This document shows positions 7,724-15,733 of a stretch of 33,849 nucleotides of DNA, piece by piece. Source of the stretch: an uncultured Clostridia bacterium (lineage in GTDB: Bacteria; Bacillota; Clostridia; Christensenellales; CAG-917); contig CANQNQ010000014.1 in NCBI GenBank assembly GCA_947625225.1, forward strand, positions 1-33,849, in the 5' to 3' direction. How positions within the stretch are numbered: position 1 is the first letter of the stretch; every line of letters starts with the position of its first letter. Position numbers and translations under genes: made by a program. The notes under the pieces are model-generated. The model had not been told where the DNA came from and did no database searches. It was given only the letters and a program-made list of their open reading frames with translations.

Positions 7724-9094
7724 TTATTCGTTCGTTCCCGTGTATGTCAACGTGCCGTTTGTGCAGATCACGGAGAACGTTATGTATACGTATACATCCT
7801 GCTCTGTCTGAGGATCGGTATGGTCGTAAATTTTCGTCCATCCTTGCGCGCTTTCGCCATACAACTCATTCCACTTGTCTGTTGTTCCGTTGAAATGTAT
7901 TGTTTCAAGCGCGGCATTGTCGTAAATATGGACAAAGGCTTTATCGCTGTCAGGGACGGTGATTTCCTTTACATTGCCATCGATCCAGAGATCTTCAAAA
8001 ACATTTTCAATGACCAAAAAATTGAGCGTATCTTGCCTATTTAATTGTATCTCTACGCTTACAACCTTATGCCCTTCCACTTCGGATGGGACGACCAGAG
8101 TGGACGGCAGTTCTTCATAGTAGTACTCCCATCTACCTTCAAGTTCCCAAATCGTTTCGCCTGTTTGCTCGTCCTGATGGCCGCTTGAATTGCTACTCAT
8201 ATGCCAACCGGGTCTATCGACACGTCTGATTGACACATATCCCGCGTCCTTATCCTCTCTGATATAACTGTCTTCGGTATAATTTATGTAAAAATAATCG
8301 CTCAATCTTTTATCTACATCCGCGTCGTGCCTCATATAACTTTCATATTCTCTGATTGCCTCGTAACAATAGCAGTTGCCTTTTGTGGGATACATCTGCC
8401 TTTCCACATTTCCTTTGTCGGTGGCAGAGTCCCAATCGAACATAATCTCCACATAATCTTCACCGTCTGCTAAGGGCGTATACAGCTTGTTCTCCATGAA
8501 CTGCAGTTGTTCTTCTGTGAACTTGGTTATGTTTTGGGGGCGAGTGGCATTGTGGATATCTTCATATGCCGATTTGTTGTAAATGACTTTGTTGCCATTT
8601 ATTTCATACATCGCAGGGTCCCCCTCCATGTTAATCACATCAAAGTCATAGACCGCTTGAGTATCGTTGCTATCAAGGCAAACGTACGTCCTTAGTTCAG
8701 CCCCCTCGTTGTCATTGCCGTATGACAAATCAATCATCACTATCGGACTGTTCGTTGTCAAAGAACCCGCCATCATCGTGCTGTTGCCATTGATATAATT
8801 AACATTTATACTCGCCTCACAGTCATTTCCTTTGGTATAAGTCTCCGCCATGGTCAAGAACTGATTGTACGCCGCCTCTATATCCGCCTTTGCCAGCTCC
8901 AGGATCTGTTGCGCCTCATCGGGCGTATCATCGGGATTTTCACCGGGATTTTCACCGGGATTTTCAGACGGATTTTTGTTGGGATCGTTGTCCTTATTTT
9001 TGTTTCCGCCGTCATTGCAGGCGACAAGCGCGACGACCAACAACACCACCAGCGCCGCAACAAGCAGCAATCTTAAGTGTTTACTGTGTTTCAT
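7724..9094 (-). CDS. lipoprotein with BspA-like C-terminal segment
   Basis: A 456-residue secreted lipoprotein. It has a basic N-terminus and hydrophobic core, and the lipobox LVAC puts the lipidated Cys at residue 26. A low-complexity Asn/Pro/Gly/Glu linker follows (about 30-60), containing tandem NPGE units from a 12-bp DNA repeat. The middle is not recognised. The last ~120 residues look like the end of a BspA-type (LRR_5) repeat region, with the typical LETIHFNGTTDKWNEL block and a final ICTNGTLTY segment like the family's CTDG end. This suggests a surface adhesion or binding role, by inference only. The start at 9094 has AAAGGAGG upstream. The leader of about 147 nt is highly structured (see 9126-9243). 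Confidence 0.8.
   Translation of the reverse strand: MKHSKHLRLLLVAALVVLLVVALVACNDGGNKNKDNDPNKNPSENPGENPGENPDDTPDEAQQILELAKADIEAAYNQFLTMAETYTKGNDCEASINVNYINGNSTMMAGSLTTNSPIVMIDLSYGNDNEGAELRTYVCLDSNDTQAVYDFDVINMEGDPAMYEINGNKVIYNKSAYEDIHNATRPQNITKFTEEQLQFMENKLYTPLADGEDYVEIMFDWDSATDKGNVERQMYPTKGNCYCYEAIREYESYMRHDADVDKRLSDYFYINYTEDSYIREDKDAGYVSIRRVDRPGWHMSSNSSGHQDEQTGETIWELEGRWEYYYEELPSTLVVPSEVEGHKVVSVEIQLNRQDTLNFLVIENVFEDLWIDGNVKEITVPDSDKAFVHIYDNAALETIHFNGTTDKWNELYGESAQGWTKIYDHTDPQTEQDVYVYITFSVICTNGTLTYTGTNE
8926..8967 (-). repeat. 12-bp tandem repeat coding for Pro-rich linker
   Basis: Three near-identical 12-bp units (CGGGATTTTCAC on the plus strand) encode ENPG repeats just after the lipidation site. 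Copy number could change by slippage without breaking the frame. Confidence 0.75.
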
Positions 9095-9125
9095 TTTGCT
9101 CCTCCTTTTTGCACCTATATAAATA

Positions 9126-9243
9126 TAACAAGTGCACTCTTTCAGATTCACCACAAATCCACATGCAGATTCTACGCACGCCAAGAAATGCACTTGTTAC
9201 CAAATGTAAAGCGCATAGAATTTGTTCCGTGAATTTGTGGTGA
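9126..9243 (-). ncRNA. structured 5' leader with three interleaved complementary pairs
   Basis: The lipoprotein mRNA should start near 9241, giving a leader of about 147 nt. Read on the complement it contains six 11-nt elements spaced by 9-11 nt: E1 9233-9243, E2 9211-9221, E3 9189-9199, E4 9169-9179, E5 9148-9158, E6 9126-9136. E1 pairs perfectly with E5 (extendable to 15 bp with one G-U), E2 with E4 (two G-U), and E3 with E6. The order 1-2-3-2'-1'-3' is pseudoknot-like. E6 ends about 20 nt before the Shine-Dalgarno sequence. I recognise no known riboswitch class. Confidence 0.65.
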
Positions 9244-9247
9244 TATA

Positions 9248-9277
9248 AGTATAGCGCTTGCGCCCAAAAAAAGTCAA
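9248..9277 (-). promoter_or_regulatory. lipoprotein gene promoter
   Basis: TTGACT (9272-9277), an 18-nt spacer and TATACT (9248-9253) on the complement, with the start near 9241. Confidence 0.75.
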
Positions 9278-9324
9278 CTGCGCGCGCACACGTGCAAAGA
9301 GGCGGATATTGCGCAAAATATAAT

Positions 9325-9353
9325 TTGCCGTTTTTGATGTCATATGATATAAT
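9325..9353 (+). promoter_or_regulatory. nrdG promoter, near-leaderless geometry
   Basis: TTGCCG (9325-9330), 17 nt, and TATAAT (9348-9353) with an extended -10 TGA before it. The ATG begins ten bases after the -10 box, so the leader should be 0-3 nt. There is no Shine-Dalgarno sequence. Confidence 0.7.
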
Positions 9354-9362
9354 CATTGTACT

Positions 9363-10058
9363 ATGTTGATATCGGGAATAGAAAAATTTTCAATGGTGGA
9401 CTTTGGCGACAAGATCAGCTGCACGGTGTTCACGCCGGGTTGCAACTTCCGCTGTCCGTTTTGTCAGAACGGCGGGCTGGTGACGGACGCCGCCGAGCAA
9501 CCTCTGCTTGATGAGGAAAGCATCTTCGACTACCTCAAACTGCGCCGCGGGCTGGTGGACGCGGTATGCGTGACGGGCGGCGAGGCCACCCTACAATCGG
9601 GGCTGGACGAGTTCTTTGCGCGGGCGCACGAGCTGGGCTACATCACCAAGCTTGACAGCAACGGCCTCAAGCCCGAAGTGCTGGAACGCCTGATAGACGG
9701 CGGGCTGGTGGACTACGTGGCGATGGACATAAAAAACAGTCCCGCCAAGTACGCCATGACCTGCGGACTTAAACGCGTGGACCTTGCCGCGATCGAGCGC
9801 AGCATACGCCTCATCATGGACAAGGCTAAGGACTACGAGTTCCGCACCACCATCATCAAGGAGTTCCACACCGCCGAGGACTTTGCGGCGATGGCGCAGA
9901 TGATAAAGGGCGCCAAGCGGTACTACATGCAAAAGTACAAGGACAGCGAGGGCTGCATACTCCACGGCTACACCGCCATAGAAAAGCCCGAAGCGGAGGA
10001 GTACGCCAAGCTGTTTGAGGGCAAAGCGGACTTTGTGGGCTACAGAGGCTTCAACTGA
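9363..10058 (+). CDS. nrdG: anaerobic ribonucleotide reductase activating protein (radical SAM)
   Basis: A 231-residue radical SAM protein of the NrdG2 type. It would use a [4Fe-4S] cluster and S-adenosylmethionine to make the glycyl radical on the class III ribonucleotide reductase. The cluster motif CNFRCPFC (Cys27, 31, 34) matches CxxxCxxC, and VTGGEATLQ is the GGE SAM-binding motif. The N-terminal GIEKFSMVDFGDKISCTVFTPGC is typical. nrdD is not in the window, so the partner is encoded elsewhere. Translation from 9363 lacks a ribosome binding site and is probably leaderless. A different glycyl-radical target cannot be excluded. Confidence 0.88.
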   Translation: MLISGIEKFSMVDFGDKISCTVFTPGCNFRCPFCQNGGLVTDAAEQPLLDEESIFDYLKLRRGLVDAVCVTGGEATLQSGLDEFFARAHELGYITKLDSNGLKPEVLERLIDGGLVDYVAMDIKNSPAKYAMTCGLKRVDLAAIERSIRLIMDKAKDYEFRTTIIKEFHTAEDFAAMAQMIKGAKRYYMQKYKDSEGCILHGYTAIEKPEAEEYAKLFEGKADFVGYRGFN

Positions 10059-10068
10059 GCAAATCGTA

Positions 10069-10117
10069 CAAACAGCATTTTATGCGTTATGTTTGGTGTT
10101 GTAAAATGCCTGTTTTG
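10069..10117 (+). terminator. hairpin after nrdG, weak terminator
   Basis: AAACAGCATTTTA (10070-10082) pairs with TAAAATGCCTGTTT (10102-10115) with one bulged base. Only a short T run follows, so termination may be partial. Confidence 0.45.
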
Positions 10118-10143
10118 CGCACAATGGCAGCCGTTATGCAAAT

Positions 10144-10174
10144 GGGCAAGCGTTGGCGCAATGCCCTCTTGCCC
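10144..10174 (+). promoter_or_regulatory. alternative hairpins upstream of the chromate-family pair
   Basis: GGGCAAG (10144-10150) can pair with CTTGCCC (10168-10174), or its GGGCA part with TGCCC (10162-10166). The two pairings exclude each other. This is about 45 nt before the first gene and could be an attenuator-like element. No convincing promoter is seen here. Confidence 0.3.
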
Positions 10175-10219
10175 CACCTTGTCAGAACTTGCCGAATATA
10201 AATTTATAAGGAATATAAA

Positions 10220-10969
10220 ATGAGCAACAAGCCGCGCCGCAGCGCAAAGCTATATCTCAAGGAGTTGGGCACCCTGTTTTTTGTGTTTTTCAAGATAGGG
10301 CTGTTTACCTTTGGCGGCGGATACGCGATGCTCTCCCTCATCGAGGCGGAGCTGGTGGACAAAAAGGCATGGCTCACTCACAGCGAATTGGGGGACATCT
10401 TTGCCATTGCGGAAAGCACTCCCGGTCCCATCTCCATCAACACGGCGACGTTTATAGGCACAAAGCGACTGGGCGTGTTCGGAGGCATAATCGCCACGCT
10501 GGGCGTGGTGCTGCCCTCCTTTGCCATCATCGCCGCGCTGTCCACCATACTTAACCTTGTGAAGGACAACAAGTGGGTGGGATTCCTCTTCCGCGGCATA
10601 CGCGTGGGCGTGCTGGTGCTTATATTCAAGGCGGCGCTTTCCTTCTTCAAAAACATGAAAAAGACCGCATTTTCATTTATGTTGCTTGCCGTCAGCTTTG
10701 CGCTGGTGTTTTTTGTAAAGGCAAACGTCGTATATATAATGCTGGGCACAATAATTTTGTGCTCCGTTGTAGTCGCCGTAAAGAGCTATGTCGACAGCAA
10801 AAAATATCACGTTGCGGGCACGGCGGAGTACTACAGTCCGCTTGTGGGCAAGCCACTGGAAAAGGACGAATATTTTTCACAAACGGCAGTTGAAAATGGC
10901 GTTTTGAACATAAAAACCGCCGATGTTGACATTGAGGAGCGTCCTCAGAAGGAGGCGGACAATGGCTGA
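10220..10969 (+). CDS. chromate-transporter family protein, first of a short-chain pair
   Basis: A 249-residue membrane protein with one CHR domain, containing FTFGGGYAML, AESTPGPISINTATFIG and ATLGVVLPS, then a soluble tail of about 60 residues. Short-chain CHR proteins usually occur as adjacent pairs that work together, which fits the overlapping second gene. Long-chain homologues export chromate. In gut anaerobes the true substrate is unknown, so the call is by family. The start has AAGGA eight nt upstream. The 3' end overlaps the next gene by eight nt, implying translational coupling. Confidence 0.9.
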   Translation: MSNKPRRSAKLYLKELGTLFFVFFKIGLFTFGGGYAMLSLIEAELVDKKAWLTHSELGDIFAIAESTPGPISINTATFIGTKRLGVFGGIIATLGVVLPSFAIIAALSTILNLVKDNKWVGFLFRGIRVGVLVLIFKAALSFFKNMKKTAFSFMLLAVSFALVFFVKANVVYIMLGTIILCSVVVAVKSYVDSKKYHVAGTAEYYSPLVGKPLEKDEYFSQTAVENGVLNIKTADVDIEERPQKEADNG

Positions 10970-11549
10970 GTTGTGCCTGGATCTGTTCTGGACGTTTTTC
11001 AAGATTGGTCTGTTCACCATAGGCGGAGGACAGGCGATGATCCCCATGATAATGACCGACGTCGTGCAAAAGGGATGGCTGAGCGAAAGCGCGCTTATGG
11101 ACTTCATCGCCATAAGCGAAAGCACTCCCGGCCCCTTCGCTGTCAACATAGCGACTTACGCGGGCATGGAGACGGCGGGCGTGGGCGGCGCGGTATGCGC
11201 GACGCTTGGCGTGGTGCTGCCCTCCGTCATCATCATAGTGATAGTGGCAAAATTGCTGTCCTCGTTTATGAAAAAGCGCGCGGTCGCCGAAGTGTTTTCG
11301 GGCGTACGCGCCTCGGTGACGGGTCTGCTGGCGTCGGTGTTTTTGACGCTTGCGCTGTCCGTGCTGTTGGGCATATCCGACGTGACAGCCGCCACGGGAG
11401 TCAGCGCGGATTGGATAGGCATAGGCATGTTCGCCCTGCTGCTGCCCCTCTCCTTTGTGAAGATAAAAGGCAAAAAGATGCCGCCCGTGGTCATCGTCCT
11501 CATAGCGGCGGTGATGGGAACATTGGCGTACGGATTTATACCGGCATAA
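10962..11549 (+). CDS. chromate-transporter family protein, second of a short-chain pair
   Basis: A 195-residue CHR-domain membrane protein with FTIGGGQAMIPM, SESTPGPFAVNIATYAG and ATLGVVLPSVII, closely parallel to the preceding protein but without its tail. It starts at ATG 10962 inside the end of the first gene, with AAGGAGG just upstream. Both genes come from an internal duplication typical of the family; the two subunits are expected to sit in opposite membrane orientations. Transport substrate is not known for this organism. Confidence 0.9.
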   Translation: MAELCLDLFWTFFKIGLFTIGGGQAMIPMIMTDVVQKGWLSESALMDFIAISESTPGPFAVNIATYAGMETAGVGGAVCATLGVVLPSVIIIVIVAKLLSSFMKKRAVAEVFSGVRASVTGLLASVFLTLALSVLLGISDVTAATGVSADWIGIGMFALLLPLSFVKIKGKKMPPVVIVLIAAVMGTLAYGFIPA

Positions 11550-11554
11550 ACATT

Positions 11555-11572
11555 TTTGAAAAATTTTTCAAA
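11555..11572. repeat. 18-bp perfect A/T-rich palindrome
   Basis: TTTGAAAAATTTTTCAAA is its own reverse complement. It lies six nt after the second chromate-family gene. It may be a weak terminator or a regulator site. A similar palindrome lies at 13499-13516. Confidence 0.5.
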
Positions 11573-11624
11573 TCTTGCATTCCTTCGTTTCGGTTCTCAA
11601 AAACCGTACTGTAAACGTGACTTT

Positions 11625-11648
11625 CGGGCAGTAATGCCCCGCTTTTTG
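11625..11648 (+). terminator. terminator candidate of the chromate-family pair
   Basis: GGGCA (11626-11630), a four-nt loop and TGCCC (11635-11639), followed by CG and CTTTTT. The stem is short, so it is only a candidate. Confidence 0.45.
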
Positions 11649-11672
11649 CGCGCTGCGGGAAGCGGACGCGTA

Positions 11673-11701
11673 TTGACAACGCGCGCGTTTTGGGATATAA
11701 T
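11673..11701 (+). promoter_or_regulatory. consensus promoter of MFS gene 1
   Basis: TTGACA (11673-11678), 17 nt, TATAAT (11696-11701). The leader is about 23 nt with a GGGGGA ribosome binding site. Confidence 0.88.
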
Positions 11702-11730
11702 GCCTAAGACAACAAATATGGGGGACTTTT

Positions 11731-13335
11731 ATGACGCAATCAAACGACAACAAGCTAAGCAAACAGACCTTAGCTGTTTTTTTGCTTTTTGGCACAGTGG
11801 GCCAGATAGCGTGGTGCATTGAAAACAGCTTTTTGAATCTGTACGTCCACAGGACCATCTCCACCAATCTGCTGACCGTATCGGCGATGGTGGCGTCCAG
11901 CGCGATAGTAGCCACGCTGACCACGATCATCATGGGCTGGGTGATAGACCGCACGGGCAAACGCCGCCCGTTTATGGTGTACGGCTACATGCTGTGGGGC
12001 GTATCGGTGATGCTGTTCTCGCTGTTTACAAGGGCGAACATGCAAGAACTGGGCCTGTCCTCAAGCGCCGCGGTGATAGTGGCGAGCGTGGGCATGGTGA
12101 TAATGGACTGCGTGATGACCTTTTTCGGCTCCACATCCAACGACGCCGCGTTCAACGCCTACGTCACGGACAACACCAACAAGCACAACCGCGGTAAGAC
12201 GGAGGCTCTGCTGTCCGTGCTGGCGGTGGTGGCATACTTGCTGGTGTTTGTGCCCTTCGAGATGACGGGCATCACCCAAAACAAGTACTACAACGAGGCG
12301 GGCGAGCAGATAAAGACCATGCAAGGCGCGGTGAGGACGGAAACGGGCAACTGGACGCTGTTCTACTGTCTGTTGGGCGGCGTGGTCATTCTGGCGGGCG
12401 TGATAGGATTCTTCATGATGAGGAAGAAATCCGAATTGACCTTTGAAAAGGGCATGCCCTTCTCCAAAAAAATCAAGCGCGTGTTCACATTCGAGCAGGA
12501 TATACCCGTCACCACCACGCTGAAGTTCAAGGATCTGTTCTACGGCTTCCGCCCCACCGTCGTGAAGCGCAACAAGTACCTGTACCTGTTTTTGACCACG
12601 CTGATGATATCCTGCGTGGCAAACAACTGCTTCTCCAACTTTTCGGCAATATATCTGCAATATACGCTCCGTGCGGACGAATATATCCCCGTCCTTGGCT
12701 ACCTGCTGCCCTGGGGTCTCAGCATGGGACTTGCGTTTATCGCGGGCATCTTTGCGGGCATAATGCTTGACAAGACCACCAAAAACAAGACCTTGCTTAT
12801 AATCCCCGGCATTGCGGCGTCCTGCATAGGCTCGCTGTTCATGTACTTCACAAGCCCCGACTACATCGGCAACAACATCGCGGTGCTCAGCTGCTACTGC
12901 GTGGGCAGCTTCATACAGTCCATGGGCAGCAGCATAATCTCCGTTGTCTGCCTCGGCTCCATCCGCAACCTGACCCCTCCCGACAAGACGGGACGTTTCC
13001 AGGGCGTGAGAATGGTGTTTTACATCATGCTCCCCATGGTCGTGGGCAGCATAGTGTCCGGCGCGATCTCTTCCAGCCCGCGCTACATAATGGGCGCCGA
13101 CGAGTTTGGCAACGCGGTCTACACCTGCCCGCCCATAATGTTTATGTTGGCGGCGATAGTCGTGTTGCTGGCGATCGTACCCACCATATTCCTGCTGAAG
13201 GCGAAGCGCGAAAGCCTCATAACTCCCGCGGAGGGCATTATACCCGCAACGGACGCGCAGACGGAAGAGGCGGCGGAAGGCAATGCGGAACTTGCGGCGG
13301 CGGACGTACAGCCCGATGACGACGCTATAGACTGA
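11731..13335 (+). CDS. MFS transporter (GPH/SLC45-like)
   Basis: A 534-residue carrier of the major facilitator superfamily with about 12 membrane helices. The TM2-3 loop has DRTGKRRPFMVYGY, the signature loop of MFS and GPH-type sugar carriers, and GKTEALLSVLAVVAYLL follows in TM5. A loop of about 40 residues after TM5 and a long acidic C-terminal tail (last ~45 residues, rich in Ala and Glu) are unusual additions. The substrate cannot be read from sequence; sugars or glycosides are the family's common cargo. It is monocistronic with a perfect promoter and strong terminator. The second MFS gene 290 nt downstream is related but has much longer loops. Confidence 0.88.
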   Translation: MTQSNDNKLSKQTLAVFLLFGTVGQIAWCIENSFLNLYVHRTISTNLLTVSAMVASSAIVATLTTIIMGWVIDRTGKRRPFMVYGYMLWGVSVMLFSLFTRANMQELGLSSSAAVIVASVGMVIMDCVMTFFGSTSNDAAFNAYVTDNTNKHNRGKTEALLSVLAVVAYLLVFVPFEMTGITQNKYYNEAGEQIKTMQGAVRTETGNWTLFYCLLGGVVILAGVIGFFMMRKKSELTFEKGMPFSKKIKRVFTFEQDIPVTTTLKFKDLFYGFRPTVVKRNKYLYLFLTTLMISCVANNCFSNFSAIYLQYTLRADEYIPVLGYLLPWGLSMGLAFIAGIFAGIMLDKTTKNKTLLIIPGIAASCIGSLFMYFTSPDYIGNNIAVLSCYCVGSFIQSMGSSIISVVCLGSIRNLTPPDKTGRFQGVRMVFYIMLPMVVGSIVSGAISSSPRYIMGADEFGNAVYTCPPIMFMLAAIVVLLAIVPTIFLLKAKRESLITPAEGIIPATDAQTEEAAEGNAELAAADVQPDDDAID

Positions 13336-13347
13336 AAAAAAATATTT

Positions 13348-13388
13348 CAACAAAAAAGTGTATCGCTTCGGCGGTACATTTTTTGTTG
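13348..13388 (+). terminator. terminator with UUCG tetraloop
   Basis: A long stem (13348-13366 with 13371-13388) is capped by C-TTCG-G, a very stable loop, and ends in a T6 tract within the 3' arm. Confidence 0.8.
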
Positions 13389-13425
13389 TCCGGGATGAAT
13401 AATGTTTTGCGGGTTAACCAAACAA

Positions 13426-13453
13426 TTGTATGTATATTGATTATATGTATAAT
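13426..13453 (+). promoter_or_regulatory. possible distal promoter of MFS gene 2
   Basis: TTGTAT (13426-13431), 16 nt, TATAAT (13448-13453) in a very AT-rich stretch. It would give a leader of about 160 nt that contains the 18-bp palindrome. Confidence 0.35.
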
Positions 13454-13498
13454 ATACAAAATTCTACATGGCCGGCAAAAAGCTCCCATTAGAATGCC

Positions 13499-13516
13499 TG
13501 TAAAAAATTTTTTACA
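13499..13516. repeat. 18-bp perfect palindrome upstream of the MFS gene 2 promoter
   Basis: TGTAAAAAATTTTTTACA is its own reverse complement and ends 20 nt before the -35 box of the proximal promoter. This position suits a regulator. It could also be intrinsically bent A-tract DNA. Confidence 0.55.
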
Positions 13517-13536
13517 CTCGGATATCAATTTCGCTC

Positions 13537-13565
13537 TTGCCATATCGCGCCGCATCACCTATAAT
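13537..13565 (+). promoter_or_regulatory. proximal promoter of MFS gene 2
   Basis: TTGCCA (13537-13542), 17 nt, TATAAT (13560-13565). The leader is about 50 nt, and AGGAGAA lies before the ATG. Confidence 0.8.
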
Positions 13566-13622
13566 ATTTTTTAGTGGGCTGTCGAAATTTGGCGCTTCAC
13601 AATAGTTTAACAGGAGAATTAT

Positions 13623-15644
13623 ATGGGTAAAAAATCAAAAGCTTCGCCACAGCCGATGCTGGATGAAAAAGGAAGAGCCCCGCTGAAGCTGGACTATCCG
13701 CAAACTTTCAAGGTCGGATTTGCATTTGCAATAATAATGCTGTTCTGGACCGCATACGACTTTGTGGTGCCTCTCCTTCTGGAGCATGCCTACGGACTGC
13801 CCAACTCATTGCGCGGTCTTATAATGGGTCTGGACAACCTGCTGTCGCTGTTTATGCTTCCGCTGTTTGGCAAACTGAGCGACAACGCGCACGGCAAACT
13901 TGTAAAAAAATTCGGACGCCGTACTCCTTTCATTGTGCTGGGCACGGTGGCGTCGGTGGTGTTGATGGTGTTTGTGCCCGTCGCCACCCTCAAGCAACAA
14001 GCCAAAGCCGACGATCTGGCAACAAACATAGAGGCGCAGCTAAACGACGACGCTTTTATGGAAAAGACGTTGGGCGAGTTCTGGGACAGCGGCGACAAAA
14101 ACCTCTGCGACAAGGACTACCTCAAAAAGAACAATATAAGTACCAAGGAAGAATTTCAACAAATACGTTTTGACGCAAAATTCACATCCAAAAAAGCCAT
14201 CCTCAACATGATCGGCACCGAAACCTTCTACTATGACGGCGTCGAGATAAAAGACCTCAAAGCGATCGAGCCGACATCGGGCAGGACATATGAGGAGATA
14301 CAGGAAGGCAACAGCAACTACAACAAATTTGTCGCGTCGGGCATGAACAACTACATTTCCGACCAAGTCTACAAAAACGTAACTCAAAAGACGGGACAGA
14401 CCAGCCTTGCCGTTTACATGGTGATACTGCTGCTGGTACTTGTGGCGATGGCGACATTCCGCAGTCCCGCGGTGGCGCTGATGCCGGACGTCACGCCAAA
14501 ACCGCTGCGCTCGCAGGGCAACGCAGTCATTAATCTGTGCGGCGGCATAGGCGGCGCGATAGCCTTCCTCATCTACACCGTGGTGTTGTTTGGCGAGAGG
14601 CTGGAAAACTACGTGATCATATTCGGCAGCGTCGCGGGCGGCATGCTGCTGCTGTTGGCGGGCTTCCTTGCGCTTGTCAAGGAGCGCAAGATGGTGGCAA
14701 AGTGCCAGGAGATATGCAAGGAGTACGAGATAGACGACTTTGCCGAGGGTGAAAACGAAAAGACCGGCGAGTTTGCCGAGGAGTTGATCCGCGAAGGCGA
14801 AGAGGGCGCAATCGGCAACGTCGCCATGGACGCGGAGGCAACACTGGGCGGCACTGCGGCGATCTCCCCCGAAGCGTACGAATACGCGAAGTCAGTGGTT
14901 GAAAACGACAAGAAGAAGTTCGATTTCAAACAGTGGCTCGCCTCCAAAAATCCCAAGGATTGGTGGAACGCCAAGACCAAAGAGGAAAAGAGCAAGATGG
15001 TGTCCTTCTGGCTTATCCTCGCCTCGATATTCATGTGGTTTATGGGCTACAACGCGATAAGCTCCAACCTGTCCATCTACACCACCAAGGAGCTCAACCT
15101 GTCCGCAGGCGTGGCGTCCATCATATCGGGCGTGAGCATGGGCATCAGCGCGATCGCGTTTATCCCCGTGGGCTACATGGCGGCAAAGATAGGCAGACGC
15201 AAATCTATCATCATAGGCTTCGGATTGGCGGTAATATCCTTTGTGCTGATATTCGCCTTTGTGCGCTCAAGCGAAGTGGCGATAGTCCCCGCGGTGCTGT
15301 TCTCGCTGTTCTACCTCATCTCCGGCTTCGGCTTGATAATAGCCAACGTCAACACCTTCCCGATGGTCACGGAGCTAAGCACGGCGCAGACCGTTGGACA
15401 ATACACCGGCTACTACTACATGGCGACGATGTCCGCGCAGGCGATCACGCCCTTCCTCGGCGGCCTGGTCATGGACTACATCTCCAACCGCGGCCTGTTT
15501 GTGTACAGCGCCATATGCGTCGCGATAGCCATCGTGCTGATGGTGTTTGTCAAGCACGGCGACAGCATACAGATCGTCAAAGGCAGAAAGATGACCAAAG
15601 AGGAAAAGCGACAGGCGAGATTGGACGCTCTGGACGCAGACTGA
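13623..15644 (+). CDS. MFS transporter with two large loops
   Basis: A 673-residue MFS/SLC45-like carrier, much longer than the usual 400-550. The first helices (28-120) include GKLSDNAHGKLVKKFGRRTPFIVLG, the TM2-3 signature loop. Then comes an extra-cytoplasmic insertion of about 135 residues (122-258), hydrophilic and rich in Lys, Asp and Asn. A second, acidic cytoplasmic insertion of about 105 residues (352-459) lies between the two six-helix halves. The C-terminal half has a second signature loop, AAKIGRRKS. The outer insertion could be a substrate-capture domain, by inference. It has an AGGAGA ribosome binding site, is monocistronic and is followed by a terminator. Substrate unknown. Confidence 0.85.
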   Translation: MGKKSKASPQPMLDEKGRAPLKLDYPQTFKVGFAFAIIMLFWTAYDFVVPLLLEHAYGLPNSLRGLIMGLDNLLSLFMLPLFGKLSDNAHGKLVKKFGRRTPFIVLGTVASVVLMVFVPVATLKQQAKADDLATNIEAQLNDDAFMEKTLGEFWDSGDKNLCDKDYLKKNNISTKEEFQQIRFDAKFTSKKAILNMIGTETFYYDGVEIKDLKAIEPTSGRTYEEIQEGNSNYNKFVASGMNNYISDQVYKNVTQKTGQTSLAVYMVILLLVLVAMATFRSPAVALMPDVTPKPLRSQGNAVINLCGGIGGAIAFLIYTVVLFGERLENYVIIFGSVAGGMLLLLAGFLALVKERKMVAKCQEICKEYEIDDFAEGENEKTGEFAEELIREGEEGAIGNVAMDAEATLGGTAAISPEAYEYAKSVVENDKKKFDFKQWLASKNPKDWWNAKTKEEKSKMVSFWLILASIFMWFMGYNAISSNLSIYTTKELNLSAGVASIISGVSMGISAIAFIPVGYMAAKIGRRKSIIIGFGLAVISFVLIFAFVRSSEVAIVPAVLFSLFYLISGFGLIIANVNTFPMVTELSTAQTVGQYTGYYYMATMSAQAITPFLGGLVMDYISNRGLFVYSAICVAIAIVLMVFVKHGDSIQIVKGRKMTKEEKRQARLDALDAD

Positions 15645-15656
15645 CAAATCCAACCA

Positions 15657-15691
15657 TTTCAAAGCGCGGCGAGTGCCGCGCTTTTTCTTTT
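15657..15691 (+). terminator. MFS gene 2 terminator (copy 1 of a duplicated terminator)
   Basis: AAAGCGCGGC, GAGT loop, GCCGCGCTTT plus a T tract. The whole 35-nt block recurs exactly at 17822-17856. Confidence 0.92.
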
Positions 15692-15733
15692 ATTACGCAT
15701 TGCCGGACTTTTTGTACAATTGTTAAAATATAC

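Noticed and set aside
10059..10219. Possible fluoride or other known riboswitch before the chromate-family pair
   Set aside because: Hairpins exist, but I could not match any conserved riboswitch core.
12061..13353. 430-codon frame opposite MFS gene 1
   Set aside because: His/Arg-rich antisense shadow of a membrane protein gene; no promoter or ribosome binding site.
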